Notes: generated by a model from the letters alone, not told the origin. A stretch of 64,000 nt of DNA from Pseudomonas sp. CFII64 (GCF_000416235.1 NZ_ATLO01000046.1:62001-126000); one strand, 5' to 3'; positions 27,312 to 35,960 are shown, counted from the stretch's first letter. Translations and numbers: made by a program.

Positions 27312-27944
27312 ATGACCCTGCACCTGATCATCGGCGACAAACGCATCTCCTCCTGGTCGTTACGGCCGGCATTGGCGCTGTACATGACTGGCGCGCCTTA
27401 CACTGAACAGGTCATTCGGCTCGATCAGCCGAATACCCGGCAGCTCATCCTTGAGCATTCGCCGACCGGTAAAGTGCCGATCCTGAAAACCGAACACGGT
27501 TCTATCGTCGATTCCCTGGCGATCATCGAATACCTCGCTGAGCAATTCCCGGCTGCCGGTCTGTGGCCTGCTGATACCGCTGCGCGTGCCCAGGCGCGTT
27601 CGGCCTGTGCGCAAATGCACAGCGGTTTCCCGGCGCTGCGCTCCACCATGCCCATGGATCTGCGCCGCGATGAAGCGCTGGAAGTCATCCCGGTTGATAC
27701 TCAGGCCGATATCGAGCGTATGTGCGCGCTGTGGGCCGAGTGTCGTGCGGCGGCGGTCGAAAGCGGACCGTTCCTGTTCGGCAAGGCCAGCGCTGCCGAC
27801 GCTTTCTTTGCGCCCGTGGTGATCCGCCTGCGTACCTATCAGGTGCAATTGCCGGCAGAAGCTCAGGCCTACATCGAGACGATCTACCAGTGGCCGGTGT
27901 TCCAGCGCTGGCAGCAGGCCGCCCTGGAGGAAGTTGCACCGTGA
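27312..27944 (+). CDS. Glutathione S-transferase family protein
   Basis: A 210-residue cytosolic GST. The N-terminal thioredoxin-like domain has the pattern KRISSWSLRPALAL, with Ser residues where the catalytic Ser/Cys of zeta- and beta-like GSTs lies, and the cis-proline GKVPIL near residue 52. SIVDSLAIIEYLAEQFP near residue 64 is the glutathione-contacting ES/DS motif. The C-terminal helical domain carries the N-capping-box-like SAADAFFAPVVIRL. The substrate is unknown. The stop overlaps the GTG of the next gene, so the two are probably co-translated. The closest families by eye are the zeta/YfcF-like GSTs. Confidence 0.88.
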   Translation: MTLHLIIGDKRISSWSLRPALALYMTGAPYTEQVIRLDQPNTRQLILEHSPTGKVPILKTEHGSIVDSLAIIEYLAEQFPAAGLWPADTAARAQARSACAQMHSGFPALRSTMPMDLRRDEALEVIPVDTQADIERMCALWAECRAAAVESGPFLFGKASAADAFFAPVVIRLRTYQVQLPAEAQAYIETIYQWPVFQRWQQAALEEVAP

Positions 27945-28885
27945 AACGGGTACATGTGGCTGCGGCGGTCATTCGTGGCGCCGACGGCAAGATCCTCATC
28001 GCGCGCCGTGCGGACACTCAGCATCAAGGCGGCTTGTGGGAGTTTCCTGGCGGCAAGGTCGAGCCGGATGAAACCGTGGAAACGGCGCTGGCTCGCGAGC
28101 TGCAGGAAGAGCTGGGCATTCTCGTCACGCAAGCGCGCCCGCTGATCAAGATTCAGCATGATTACCCGGACAAGCAGGTGTTGCTGGATGTCTGGGAAGT
28201 TTCGGCGTTCAGCGGTGAGCCGCATGGCGTTGAAGGTCAGCCATTGGCCTGGGTGTCGAATCGCGAATTGGCTCAGTATGAATTTCCGGCGGCCAATCAA
28301 CCCATCGTCGCTGCCGCACGTCTGCCGGCTGAATACTTGATCACCCCGGGCGAGCTGGATACACCGCAGTTGCTGCGCGGCCTGCGCAAGGCCATTGCTG
28401 GCGGCATCAAGCTGGTGCAGCTGCGCGCACCCAACGGCTACGACCCGCAGTATCGCGATCTTGCCGTCGACGCCGTGGGTTTGTGTGCCGGCAAGGCGCA
28501 ACTGATGCTCAAAGGGCCGCTGGAGTGGCTGGGCGACTTTCCCTCCGCCGGCTGGCACCTGACGTCGGCGCAACTGCGCAAACTCGCCAGTCGCGGCCGT
28601 CCGTTCCCCAAAGAGCGCTGGCTGGCGGCGTCCTGCCATAACGCCGAGGAATTAAGCCTGGCCGAGCAGATGGACGTTGATTTCGTCACGCTGTCGCCGG
28701 TGCAGCCAACGCTGACGCACCCGGACGCCGAACCGCTGGGCTGGGAACAGGCAAGCCAGTTGATCGCCGGTTTCAGCAAGCCGGTTTATCTGCTGGGCGG
28801 AGTGGGTCCGGATGAACGGCAGCGTGCATGGCAAAGCGGTGCGCAAGGTGTGGCGGGAATCAGAGCGTTTTGGCCGGAGGAATGA
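27941..28885 (+). CDS. mutT: Nudix hydrolase (MutT) fused to a ThiE-like domain
   Basis: A 314-residue two-domain protein. Residues 1-130 are a MutT-type Nudix domain with the box GGKVEPDETVETALARELQEELGI (G5-E5-REL-EE-G), consistent with hydrolysis of 8-oxo-dGTP. Residues 135-314 resemble thiamine-phosphate synthase: LRKAIAGGIKLVQLRAP near 152, SCHNAEELSLAEQ near 230, DFVTLSPVQPT near 245 and a C-terminal GGVGPDERQRAWQSGAQGVAGIRAF. The fusion is common in gammaproteobacteria; the ThiE-like half probably does not make thiamine phosphate. The start is the GTG at 27941 overlapping the GST stop, with TGGAGGAAG upstream. The frame is open further upstream inside the GST gene but that part is not conserved. 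Confidence 0.9.
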   Translation: MKRVHVAAAVIRGADGKILIARRADTQHQGGLWEFPGGKVEPDETVETALARELQEELGILVTQARPLIKIQHDYPDKQVLLDVWEVSAFSGEPHGVEGQPLAWVSNRELAQYEFPAANQPIVAAARLPAEYLITPGELDTPQLLRGLRKAIAGGIKLVQLRAPNGYDPQYRDLAVDAVGLCAGKAQLMLKGPLEWLGDFPSAGWHLTSAQLRKLASRGRPFPKERWLAASCHNAEELSLAEQMDVDFVTLSPVQPTLTHPDAEPLGWEQASQLIAGFSKPVYLLGGVGPDERQRAWQSGAQGVAGIRAFWPEE

Positions 28886-28898
28886 TCTGCTGTTTACG

Positions 28899-28988
28899 GT
28901 AGGACCGGCTTTAGCCGGGAGCGCGGTGCAATGGCTTGCGCATTGCCATCGTCGGACATGCCGCGCTCCCGGCTGAAGCCGGTCCTAC
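28899..28988. repeat. REPIN: inverted REP pair, GGCTTTAGCCGGGAGCGCGG class
   Basis: GTAGGACCGGCTTTAGCCGG starts at 28899; the inverted arm (CGGCTGAAGCCGGTCCTAC) ends at about 28988. It lies between the convergent mutT and adenosyltransferase genes. Confidence 0.82.
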
Positions 28989-29008
28989 AGGTTCCCACCC
29001 TTGTCGGA

Positions 29009-29584
29009 TCAAGGCTTCTTCGCCGCCTCCCACAATATCTCCGCAATCCCCTGCCGTTTGGCGATCATGCGTGCCGCGACGAACAGCAGGTCCGACAGCC
29101 GGTTGATATACGCCAGGCCAATCCCGGTCAACGGTTCCACGGCATTGAGATGCTGACAGCGGCGTTCGGCGCTGCGCGCCACGCTGCGACAGACGTGGGC
29201 CTGAGCAATGAGCGCCGAGCCGCCGGGCAGGATGAAGTTTTCCAGCGGGCCGAGTTCTTCGTTCCAGAGATCAATGGCGGCTTCCAGCTTGTCGATTTCT
29301 GCCTGATTCAGCGCCTGATAAGCAGGCATGGCCAGCTCGCCGCCGAGGTCGAACAGTCGGTGCTGGCAAGGAGTCAGCACCTCGATCACCTCTTTCAAGT
29401 CAGGTTTCACCCGTGCTTCCTCGATCAGCCAGGCCAGCAGCAAACCCAACTGGCTGTTGAGTGTATCGACTTCGCCGATGGCCTCGATCCGAGGATGATC
29501 CTTTGGCACGCGGCGGCCGTCGCCCAGGCCGGTTTCGCCTGCATCGCCGGTGCGTGTGTAAATCTTCGATAAACGAAAGCCCAT
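29009..29584 (-). CDS. Cob(I)yrinic acid a,c-diamide adenosyltransferase, PduO type
   Basis: A 191-residue protein of the PduO/CobA2-type ATP:corrinoid adenosyltransferase family, which puts the 5'-deoxyadenosyl group on reduced corrinoid. Conserved features are the N-terminal KIYTRTGDAGETGLGDGRRVPK (ATP-binding), GEVDTLNSQLG near residue 37, and the C-terminal RSVARSAERRCQHL and YINRLSDLLFVAARM. Length is normal. It starts 13 bases after the stop of the upstream histidine kinase gene with AAGGAGT before its ATG, so the two are probably co-transcribed. No other cobalamin gene lies in the window. Confidence 0.88.
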   Translation of the reverse strand: MGFRLSKIYTRTGDAGETGLGDGRRVPKDHPRIEAIGEVDTLNSQLGLLLAWLIEEARVKPDLKEVIEVLTPCQHRLFDLGGELAMPAYQALNQAEIDKLEAAIDLWNEELGPLENFILPGGSALIAQAHVCRSVARSAERRCQHLNAVEPLTGIGLAYINRLSDLLFVAARMIAKRQGIAEILWEAAKKP

Positions 29585-29597
29585 GCTTGTTACTCCT

Positions 29598-31646
29598 TTA
29601 TAGCGGCGAAATCACCGCTTCCGGCACGCTGACCTGGCTGCCCTGTAAAGGCAGCCTCAAGGTGAAGCACGTCCCGTTGCCGACCGAGGAATGCACCTCC
29701 ATCTGGCCTTTGTGATTGTTGGTGATGATGAAATACGACACCGACAGCCCGAGCCCGGTGCCCTGACCGATTTCCTTGGTGGTGAAAAACGGCTCGAACG
29801 TGCGCTTGCGTACGTTCTCGGACATACCCACGCCGTTGTCCTCCACCTGGATTTCCGCCCACGGAGGGTTGAGCTTGGTGCGCAGGATGATCCGCCCCGG
29901 TTCGGCATCGTCCGGGCGCTGATGAATCGCCTGTGCGGCGTTCTTCAGCAGATTGAGCAGCACTTGTTCCAGTTCGTTCGGGATGGCGGGCACCGGGCCA
30001 AGGTGCGGATCGAACTGGCGAATGATCGCCTGACCCTTGAAGTCGAAGCCAATGGTCAGATCAAAATCGTTGCTGGCGATTTCCAGCGCCTGATCGATCA
30101 AGCCCGGTAAATCGCATGGCGTCATCTGCCGATTGCTGAGGCGGCTGAAACTGAGCATGTGGCTGACGATCTTCGCCGCACGGGCGCCGGCCTGCTGGAT
30201 ACCGTCCAGCAGTTGCGGGACTTCCCGGCTGTCCAGGTAACGGTTGACCTTGTCCAGTTCGATGCCTTCCACTTCGGCCTGTTCAAGGTTTTTCGGCAAG
30301 TCCGGGGAAAGCCGTCGACGAATGTTCTGCACGTTATGCAGGATCGCGCCCAGCGGGTTGTTGATTTCATGGGCCATGCCCGCTGCCAGACCGCCCACCG
30401 ACAGCATCTTCTCGGACTGCACCATCATTTCCTCCAGCGACAGACGCTGGGTGATGTCATCGATACGGATGACCACGCCACGCCCGGCACCGCCGGTCAG
30501 CGGGTAAAACGTCAGGGCGTAGTGGCGCCGCTCTTCGTCCTTGATCCAGGTCACGCGCTCGATCTTGGTGACGCTGTGGCGTTCGACGGTCAACTTGAGC
30601 TGCGGCAGAAACGCTTTCATGGGCGGGAAAGCGAGAAAGATCGGCTGATTCAGCGCTTCGTCCAGCGGTGTGCCGGACAAGGCGCTGGCCTCTTGATTCC
30701 ACTGCGTCACGTACAGCTGCTCATCCAGGGCAATCAGCGCCGACGGCATGGAGTCGATGATGCTGTTGAGGTAGTTCTGAAACCCGGTGAGTTTCTTCTC
30801 GATCTTGCTGCGCACCTGGACTTCGAGCTCCAGCTTGCGATTGGTGTGCCGGGTTTCTTCGGCCAGTCCTTGCGCCTGATCGTAGGCTTCCTGTGAATCG
30901 TCGCGGGCGCGCTTGAGCTGCTGCTCGCGCGCTTCGATACGCGACAACATGGTGTTGAACGCTTCGGCCAGGCTGCCGATTTCGTCTTTATTGCCCGGCT
31001 CGGCGCGCAGTGCGTAGTTTTCCTGGCGAGTCACCTGACGTGACAATTCTTCGAGCTGGTAAATGGGTTCGGTGATCAGGCGGCGGATCTGCCGGGCAAT
31101 GACCAGCCAGAGCAGGATGCTGAACGCCAGGATGCCAAGGCTGGCGGTGAGCGTACCGGTATAGAACGCCGCTGGCAGTTCACTGCTGGCCACCAGCAAC
31201 AAATGGCCGGGCGCCTGACCGGTCTTGAGTACGGGAATTACCTGAGTGCTGCGAAACTCCGTTATCCGCCAGTTCTCAACGTGATTGAAGCGTTCAGGCA
31301 GCTTGAGTTTGTCGCCGTGCTGCAATTGCCCCAGGCGCTCGCCGTTGTTGTCGTACAGCGCCGCCGCGCGCAGCGGGCCATAATTTTTCAGTTCCCGCAG
31401 CAAGGCTTGTGCGTTGTCCGGCGAGCTGAGCGCCTGCTGCGCCAGATTCGGATTGCTGATCAGCCGACCGATGGTTTGCAGCGCCTGTGGCGCCATGGCT
31501 TCCTGGGAAATGTAATAGGCCGCGCTGATGAACGTCAGGTTGGCGACCAACAATACGGTGGTCAGCAGCACCAGCAAGGCTGCAAGGATCTTTTGACCGA
31601 CCGGTAGATTTTCCAGGCGCTGGCGCAATGGCATGAGGCGAGTCAC
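29598..31646 (-). CDS. Membrane-bound PAS sensor histidine kinase, orphan
   Basis: A 682-residue sensor kinase. The order is: first transmembrane helix (about 20-43), periplasmic sensing domain (about 45-165), second helix (about 166-188), HAMP (about 190-240), coiled coil, PAS domain (about 285-400), HisKA and HATPase. The phosphoacceptor His is near residue 426 in AAGMAHEINNPLGAI. NLLKNAAQAIHQRP is the N box, and VEDNGVGM and GTGLGLSVSYFI are G boxes. No response regulator is adjacent. I believe the P. aeruginosa counterpart at this locus (PA4398) affects swarming and biofilm. The GTG at 31646 has no clear Shine-Dalgarno; ATG at 31634 is an alternative. panE lies 55 bases upstream on the same strand. 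Confidence 0.9.
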   Translation of the reverse strand: MTRLMPLRQRLENLPVGQKILAALLVLLTTVLLVANLTFISAAYYISQEAMAPQALQTIGRLISNPNLAQQALSSPDNAQALLRELKNYGPLRAAALYDNNGERLGQLQHGDKLKLPERFNHVENWRITEFRSTQVIPVLKTGQAPGHLLLVASSELPAAFYTGTLTASLGILAFSILLWLVIARQIRRLITEPIYQLEELSRQVTRQENYALRAEPGNKDEIGSLAEAFNTMLSRIEAREQQLKRARDDSQEAYDQAQGLAEETRHTNRKLELEVQVRSKIEKKLTGFQNYLNSIIDSMPSALIALDEQLYVTQWNQEASALSGTPLDEALNQPIFLAFPPMKAFLPQLKLTVERHSVTKIERVTWIKDEERRHYALTFYPLTGGAGRGVVIRIDDITQRLSLEEMMVQSEKMLSVGGLAAGMAHEINNPLGAILHNVQNIRRRLSPDLPKNLEQAEVEGIELDKVNRYLDSREVPQLLDGIQQAGARAAKIVSHMLSFSRLSNRQMTPCDLPGLIDQALEIASNDFDLTIGFDFKGQAIIRQFDPHLGPVPAIPNELEQVLLNLLKNAAQAIHQRPDDAEPGRIILRTKLNPPWAEIQVEDNGVGMSENVRKRTFEPFFTTKEIGQGTGLGLSVSYFIITNNHKGQMEVHSSVGNGTCFTLRLPLQGSQVSVPEAVISPL

Positions 31647-31701
31647 AGGCTAATGAGGAAAGGGCAGGGTAGCGCGGCGTCCGGCCATTGCAAACCCTGG
31701 C

Positions 31702-32622
31702 CTAATCGGTGCGCAAACCTCGTGTGGCCAGATGCTGGATCAGACGCTCCTGTAACTGGGACAAATGCGGCACTGCACAGCGATGACGTGCCGCTGCGGC
31801 GCAGGCGTAACCCAGCAGATAGCTGATCTCGGTACGTCGGCCTTGCGTTACGTCCTGATGCATCGATGAATAATTGGCCGCCGTGGCCTGAATCACGCGC
31901 TCGACTTCGCTGTGCAGGTCCAGCGCCGCCGCAGGCTGGCCGCAGCAGGCGAGCAGCTCGTCGAGTTCGCTGCACAGCGTTGCCACCTCACAAGGATGCT
32001 GCTGCAGCCCGCCATTGCGGCAGTCATGCAGCACGGTCAGCGGGTTGATCGCGCAATTGAGCGCCAGCTTGCGCCACAGGCGCGTGAGGATATCCGGGGT
32101 CCACTCGTGGGGAATGCCGCTGTCGTGCAGGTCCGTCAGCCATGAGGGCGGCGCTGCGTCGCGCGGATCGCCCAGCCAGGTGAAGCCGTGGCCGGCAAAC
32201 ACCACCCGCCAGTCTTGCTCGCGAAAGGCGCCTTCGGTGCTGGAAGCGAAGATACAACGAGCATGGGGCGCTTTGGCGGCCACCGCATCCTGGCTGCCCA
32301 GGCCGTTTTGCAGCAGGATCAACTCTGCACTCGCGTTCAGGCGGGGTAACAGACTCGCGACCGCCTGCTCGGCGTCATAGGCTTTGCAGGCCACCAGCAA
32401 ACGCTCGATCGGTTCGCGGCTTTCAACGATTTGCGCAGTGACTGGCACGCGCTGCTCGACGCCATGCTCGACCAGCGTGATGACGGCGCCGTTCGCCTCA
32501 TACGCCGCCAGCCGTTCGGCGTTACGCAGGACGAGTTTGACCGGCAAACCGGCTCGTGCCAGCCGCGCCGCCCACAGACTGCCGAGGCTGCCCGCGCCCA
32601 GAACATGCCAGGTAACCGCCAT
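31702..32622 (-). CDS. panE: 2-dehydropantoate 2-reductase family protein
   Basis: A 306-residue ketopantoate reductase family protein. PanE reduces 2-dehydropantoate to pantoate with NADPH in pantothenate synthesis. The N-terminal Rossmann motif GAGSLGSLWAARLARAG begins near residue 8. The central segment LLVACKAYDAEQAVASL carries the conserved Lys, and KLALNCAINPLTVLHDCRNG, with the second conserved Lys and Asn, is near residue 180. RRTEISYLLGY is the C-terminal family signature. I start at the ATG at 32622, which places the glycine-rich loop correctly; a TTG seven codons upstream is possible. No clear Shine-Dalgarno precedes either. Pseudomonads often carry more than one PanE-like protein, so the substrate is less sure than the fold. 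Confidence 0.85.
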   Translation of the reverse strand: MAVTWHVLGAGSLGSLWAARLARAGLPVKLVLRNAERLAAYEANGAVITLVEHGVEQRVPVTAQIVESREPIERLLVACKAYDAEQAVASLLPRLNASAELILLQNGLGSQDAVAAKAPHARCIFASSTEGAFREQDWRVVFAGHGFTWLGDPRDAAPPSWLTDLHDSGIPHEWTPDILTRLWRKLALNCAINPLTVLHDCRNGGLQQHPCEVATLCSELDELLACCGQPAAALDLHSEVERVIQATAANYSSMHQDVTQGRRTEISYLLGYACAAAARHRCAVPHLSQLQERLIQHLATRGLRTD

Positions 32623-32776
32623 CAGCTGATCACTGAAAAGCAAATGAAGTGGAGTAACCGGGGAAAAACGGCAGTCGACATGGAAGGCTCGCAGTGAACG
32701 CGGGGAAAGTCTCGTTATAATGATCCTGCTTTCATAACGTCAATATTTAGATAACACCTATTTCTGGAGAAATTAC

Positions 32777-33262
32777 ATGCCCTCGTTCGACGTAGTGTCC
32801 GAGCTGGATAAACACGAAGTCACTAATGCCGTCGACAACGCCATCAAAGAGCTGGACCGTCGCTACGACTTGAAAGGCAAAGGCGAGTTCGAATTCAAGG
32901 AAAAGGACCTGACGGTCAATCTGACTGCCGAGGCTGAGTTCCAGCTTGAAGCGATGATTGAAATCCTCAAGCTATGCCTGGTCAAGCGCAAGATCGACGT
33001 CAAGTGCCTTGAAGTCAAAGACGCGTTTGCGTCCGGTAAATTGATGAAGCAGGACGCCGTCCTCAAGGAAGGCATCGACAAAGAGCTGGCGAAAAAAATC
33101 GTCGCGCACATCAAGGACGCCAAACTCAAGGTTCAGGCTGCCATTCAAGGCGAGCAAGTGCGTGTCACCGGCAAGAAGCGCGATGACCTGCAGGAAGCCA
33201 TGGCCGTGTTGCGCGCCCACGAATTCGGCATGCCGCTGCAGTTCAATAACTTCCGCGACTGA
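32777..33262 (+). CDS. yajQ: YajQ family nucleotide-binding protein
   Basis: A 161-residue protein of the YajQ/UPF0234 family. Homologues in Xanthomonas and P. aeruginosa have been described as cyclic-di-GMP-binding proteins that influence virulence gene transcription. It begins MPSFDVVSELDKHEVTNAVD and has the tandem ferredoxin-like halves expected of the family: KGEFEFKEKDLTVNLTAEAE, DVKCLEVKDAFASGKLMKQD, and VQAAIQGEQVRVTGKKRDDLQ near the C-terminus, ending in PLQFNNFRD. A good Shine-Dalgarno (TCTGGAGA) stands before the ATG. A TATAAT hexamer at 32716-32721 may be its -10, without a clear -35. It is divergent from panE. Confidence 0.95.
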   Translation: MPSFDVVSELDKHEVTNAVDNAIKELDRRYDLKGKGEFEFKEKDLTVNLTAEAEFQLEAMIEILKLCLVKRKIDVKCLEVKDAFASGKLMKQDAVLKEGIDKELAKKIVAHIKDAKLKVQAAIQGEQVRVTGKKRDDLQEAMAVLRAHEFGMPLQFNNFRD

Positions 33263-33348
33263 CCTTGCGGCCTTGGATTAGCGGGAACCTAAAGCGTTTT
33301 CGGGCGTCCGAGGCCTGAGTTTTTTTCGCGACAAGTAAGGAGCAATTG

Positions 33349-34194
33349 ATGGATTTGAATACCGAAGTCGACCACTTGGTCAAAGCGTCCCAGGCGTGGA
33401 TTCCGATGATCATGGAGTACGGCAGCCGCGTGCTGCTGGCGCTGGTTACGCTGACCATCGGCTGGTGGCTGATCAATCGACTGACGACCAAAGTGGGTGC
33501 ACTGCTGGCGTTGCGCAACGCCGACCTGGCCTTGCAGGGTTTCATCAGCAGCCTGGCCAACATCATCTTGAAGATCCTGCTGATCGTCAGCGTTGCTTCG
33601 ATGATTGGCGTGGAAACCACTTCGTTCGTGGCGGCCATCGGTGCTGCGGGTCTGGCCATTGGTCTGGCGTTGCAGGGCAGTCTGGCGAATTTCGCGGGCG
33701 GCGTGCTGATTTTGCTGTTTCGGCCGTTTCGCATCGGCGACTGGATCGAGGCTCAAGGCGTGTCCGGCACGGTCGACACCATCCAGATTTTCCATACGGT
33801 GCTGCGTACCGGCGACAACAAGACGGTGATCCTGCCCAATGGCAATCTGTCCAACGGCATCATCACCAACACCAACCGTCAGCCAACCCGCAAGATCACG
33901 TTCGATGTGGGCGTGGATTACGAGGCGGATCTGAAGCAGGCCATGCAAGTGTTGCTGGAAATGGCCGATGATCCTCGCGTGCTACAGGACCCGGCACCGC
34001 AGGCCGTGGTGGCTGCGTTGGGCGACAGTTCGATCACCGTGTCGCTGCGGGTCTGGACCAAGACCGGGGATTTCGGCGACGTGTCGAACCGTTTCAATGC
34101 AGAAGCACGTGACCGCTTGCGTGCCGCCAACATCGACATCCCGTTCCCGCAGCGGGTGATTCGAGTGGTGCAGGATTCAGCGCCGCAAGCGTAA
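33349..34194 (+). CDS. mscS: Small-conductance mechanosensitive channel MscS
   Basis: A 281-residue mechanosensitive channel that releases solutes during hypo-osmotic shock, close in length to E. coli MscS. It has three transmembrane helices, the third being the Gly/Ala-packed pore helix in VAAIGAAGLAIGLALQGSLA followed by NFAGGVLILLFRPFRIGDWI. The latter opens the beta domain of the cytoplasmic vestibule. The C-terminal alpha/beta domain includes FDVGVDYEADLKQAMQVL. The ATG at 33349 has AAGGAGC upstream; a TTG one codon earlier is in frame but unnecessary. It lies 86 bases after yajQ. A block of REP sequence separates it from the convergent ampG. Confidence 0.94.
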   Translation: MDLNTEVDHLVKASQAWIPMIMEYGSRVLLALVTLTIGWWLINRLTTKVGALLALRNADLALQGFISSLANIILKILLIVSVASMIGVETTSFVAAIGAAGLAIGLALQGSLANFAGGVLILLFRPFRIGDWIEAQGVSGTVDTIQIFHTVLRTGDNKTVILPNGNLSNGIITNTNRQPTRKITFDVGVDYEADLKQAMQVLLEMADDPRVLQDPAPQAVVAALGDSSITVSLRVWTKTGDFGDVSNRFNAEARDRLRAANIDIPFPQRVIRVVQDSAPQA

Positions 34195-34209
34195 ACACGC
34201 CGGCTTCTT

Positions 34210-34342
34210 GTAGGACTGGCTCGTAGGACCGGCTTGTAGGACCGGCTTCAGCCGGGAGAGCAATTGATTGATTGATTGATTGATTGATTGATGCCCTCGC
34301 GACTGAAGTCGCTCCTACGGTCGCTCCTACGGTCGCTCCTAC
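34210..34342. repeat. Expanded REPIN with tandem arm ends and an (ATTG)7 tract
   Basis: The left side has three successive arm starts: GTAGGACTGGCTC at 34210, GTAGGACCGGCTT at 34223, and a complete arm GTAGGACCGGCTTCAGCCGG at 34236. The right side has a divergent arm (GACTGAAGTCGCTCCTAC, 34301-34318) followed by two more tails, GGTCGCTCCTAC at 34319 and 34331. Between them is a tetranucleotide tract of seven ATTG units (34263-34290). The whole element fills the gap between the convergent mscS and ampG. Confidence 0.85.
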
Positions 34343-34364
34343 AGCGAGGTCTGGTCGTTTGGCT

Positions 34365-35918
34365 TTACTCGCTCGCTGGCTTTTCCGCCCCTTCAAGCGC
34401 TTCGGCCGCTTTGGTCTGACGCACCTCTTTGCTCCACTGCAAGATGATCATTATCAGCGTCGGCACGCCCAGCAGCGTGGTGATCAGGAAGAAGTTGTGA
34501 TAGCCGAACTTCTCCACCATTACCCCTGAATAACCGCCAATCAAACGCGGCAGCAGCAGCATGATCGAGCTGAGCAGCGCGTATTGCGTCGCCGAGAACT
34601 TGAGGTTGGTCAGGCTCGACAGGTAAGCCACGAACGCCGAAGTTGCGAGGCCTGAGCTGAAGTTATCCAGCGAGATGGTCAGGATCAGCATCTGCAGGTT
34701 CGGGCCCATGTCGGCGAGCATCAGGAACAGCAGGTTGGTCGCCGCGGACGTCATGCCGCCGATGAACAGGATCGGCAGGATCCCGAAACGCACGATCAAC
34801 AGCCCGCCGAAACCCGCGCCGAGCAACGTCATGATCAGGCCAAAGATCTTGCTGACGCTGGCGATCTGATCCTTGGTGAAGCCCTGGTCGATGTAGAACA
34901 CGTTGGCCATTACGCCCATAACCGTGTCTGACATGCGGTACGTAGCGATCAGGCCCAGCAGCAGGAATGCCTGCCAGCGATAACGCAGGATGAAATCGTT
35001 GATCGGCGTCAGTACCGGCGCCAGACCCTTGCGGCCAAAAGACGACAGGCACGCGACGGTCAGGATGGTGTAGAGAATGGAGCGCAGGAACGCCCGGTCT
35101 TCCAGCAGCAGGTCCATCCAGCTGGTGTCGTTGAACAGCACGCTGGCGAAATCTGTGTTGTAGAGCTGGGTAAACATCGCCGGTACCGACACCAGCAGAA
35201 TGATCAACACGAACACCGACGCCAGCTGGTGAGTGAAGCCGTAACGGGCCGCCGACAACTGCGTGCGCAGCGGCACAGGCGGTTCGCGCATGACCAGCGT
35301 GGTGATCAGCGCCGGCAGCATCAGCAGGCCGAACAGCACGTAAGTGCCGGTCCAGGCCGAGTGCTTGTAGGCGAAACCGGTGGAGCCGAAGCCTTCTGCG
35401 AAATACAGCGCACCTGCGGTCGCGAGCAGCGCCGCGACCCGATAGCCGGACATGTAGCTGGCGGCGAGGGCGGCTTGCTGGGTGTCGTTGGCGATCTCCA
35501 GACGATAGGCATCGATGGCGATGTCTTGCGTCGCCGAAGAGAAGGCCACCACCACGGCAATCGCGATCAGCCAGGACAAATGCTGCTGCGGATCGCAGAA
35601 ACCCATGCCGATCAGGCCGAGTATCACCAGTGATTGCGACAGCACCAGCCAGGAGCGACGGCGCCCCAGCTTGCCCAACAACGGCAGGCGCCATTGGTCG
35701 AGCAGCGGCGACCATACCCACTTGAAGGCATAGGCCAGGCCGATGAGGCTGGCATAACCGATGGTTTCGCGAGCAACGCCCGCTTCACGCAACCAGACCG
35801 ATAAGGTAGAGAAGACCAGCATGTAAGGCATGCCCGCAGCGAAACCGAGCAACAGCAGTACTAATGTCGAGGGGCTGGCATATGCGGCGAGCGCGGCGCG
35901 CCAGGTTTTACGGGGCAT
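34365..35918 (-). CDS. ampG: Muropeptide permease AmpG (MFS)
   Basis: AmpG imports GlcNAc-1,6-anhydro-MurNAc peptides from the periplasm for peptidoglycan recycling, and so feeds the signals that induce ampC beta-lactamase. The 517-residue protein has about 12-14 hydrophobic helices. AmpG-like landmarks are LLLLGFAAGMPYMLVFSTLS at the N-terminus, GLAYAFKWVWSPLLDQW near residue 60, FSSATQDIAIDAYRLE near residue 130, and DNFSSGLATSAFVAYLSSL near residue 425. Length agrees with P. aeruginosa AmpG (about 590) less some loop sequence. It is 42 bases downstream of the alkyltransferase-like gene on the same strand and convergent with mscS. Confidence 0.92.
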   Translation of the reverse strand: MPRKTWRAALAAYASPSTLVLLLLGFAAGMPYMLVFSTLSVWLREAGVARETIGYASLIGLAYAFKWVWSPLLDQWRLPLLGKLGRRRSWLVLSQSLVILGLIGMGFCDPQQHLSWLIAIAVVVAFSSATQDIAIDAYRLEIANDTQQAALAASYMSGYRVAALLATAGALYFAEGFGSTGFAYKHSAWTGTYVLFGLLMLPALITTLVMREPPVPLRTQLSAARYGFTHQLASVFVLIILLVSVPAMFTQLYNTDFASVLFNDTSWMDLLLEDRAFLRSILYTILTVACLSSFGRKGLAPVLTPINDFILRYRWQAFLLLGLIATYRMSDTVMGVMANVFYIDQGFTKDQIASVSKIFGLIMTLLGAGFGGLLIVRFGILPILFIGGMTSAATNLLFLMLADMGPNLQMLILTISLDNFSSGLATSAFVAYLSSLTNLKFSATQYALLSSIMLLLPRLIGGYSGVMVEKFGYHNFFLITTLLGVPTLIMIILQWSKEVRQTKAAEALEGAEKPASE

Positions 35919-35960
35919 GGGCTGGAATCTGCCTCAGGTTACGAAAACAAAGGGCGCACT

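Noticed and set aside
34263..34290. The (ATTG)7 tract as a phase-variation switch of mscS or ampG
   Set aside because: It lies between convergent genes, outside both coding regions and away from their promoters, so length change should not alter either reading frame.
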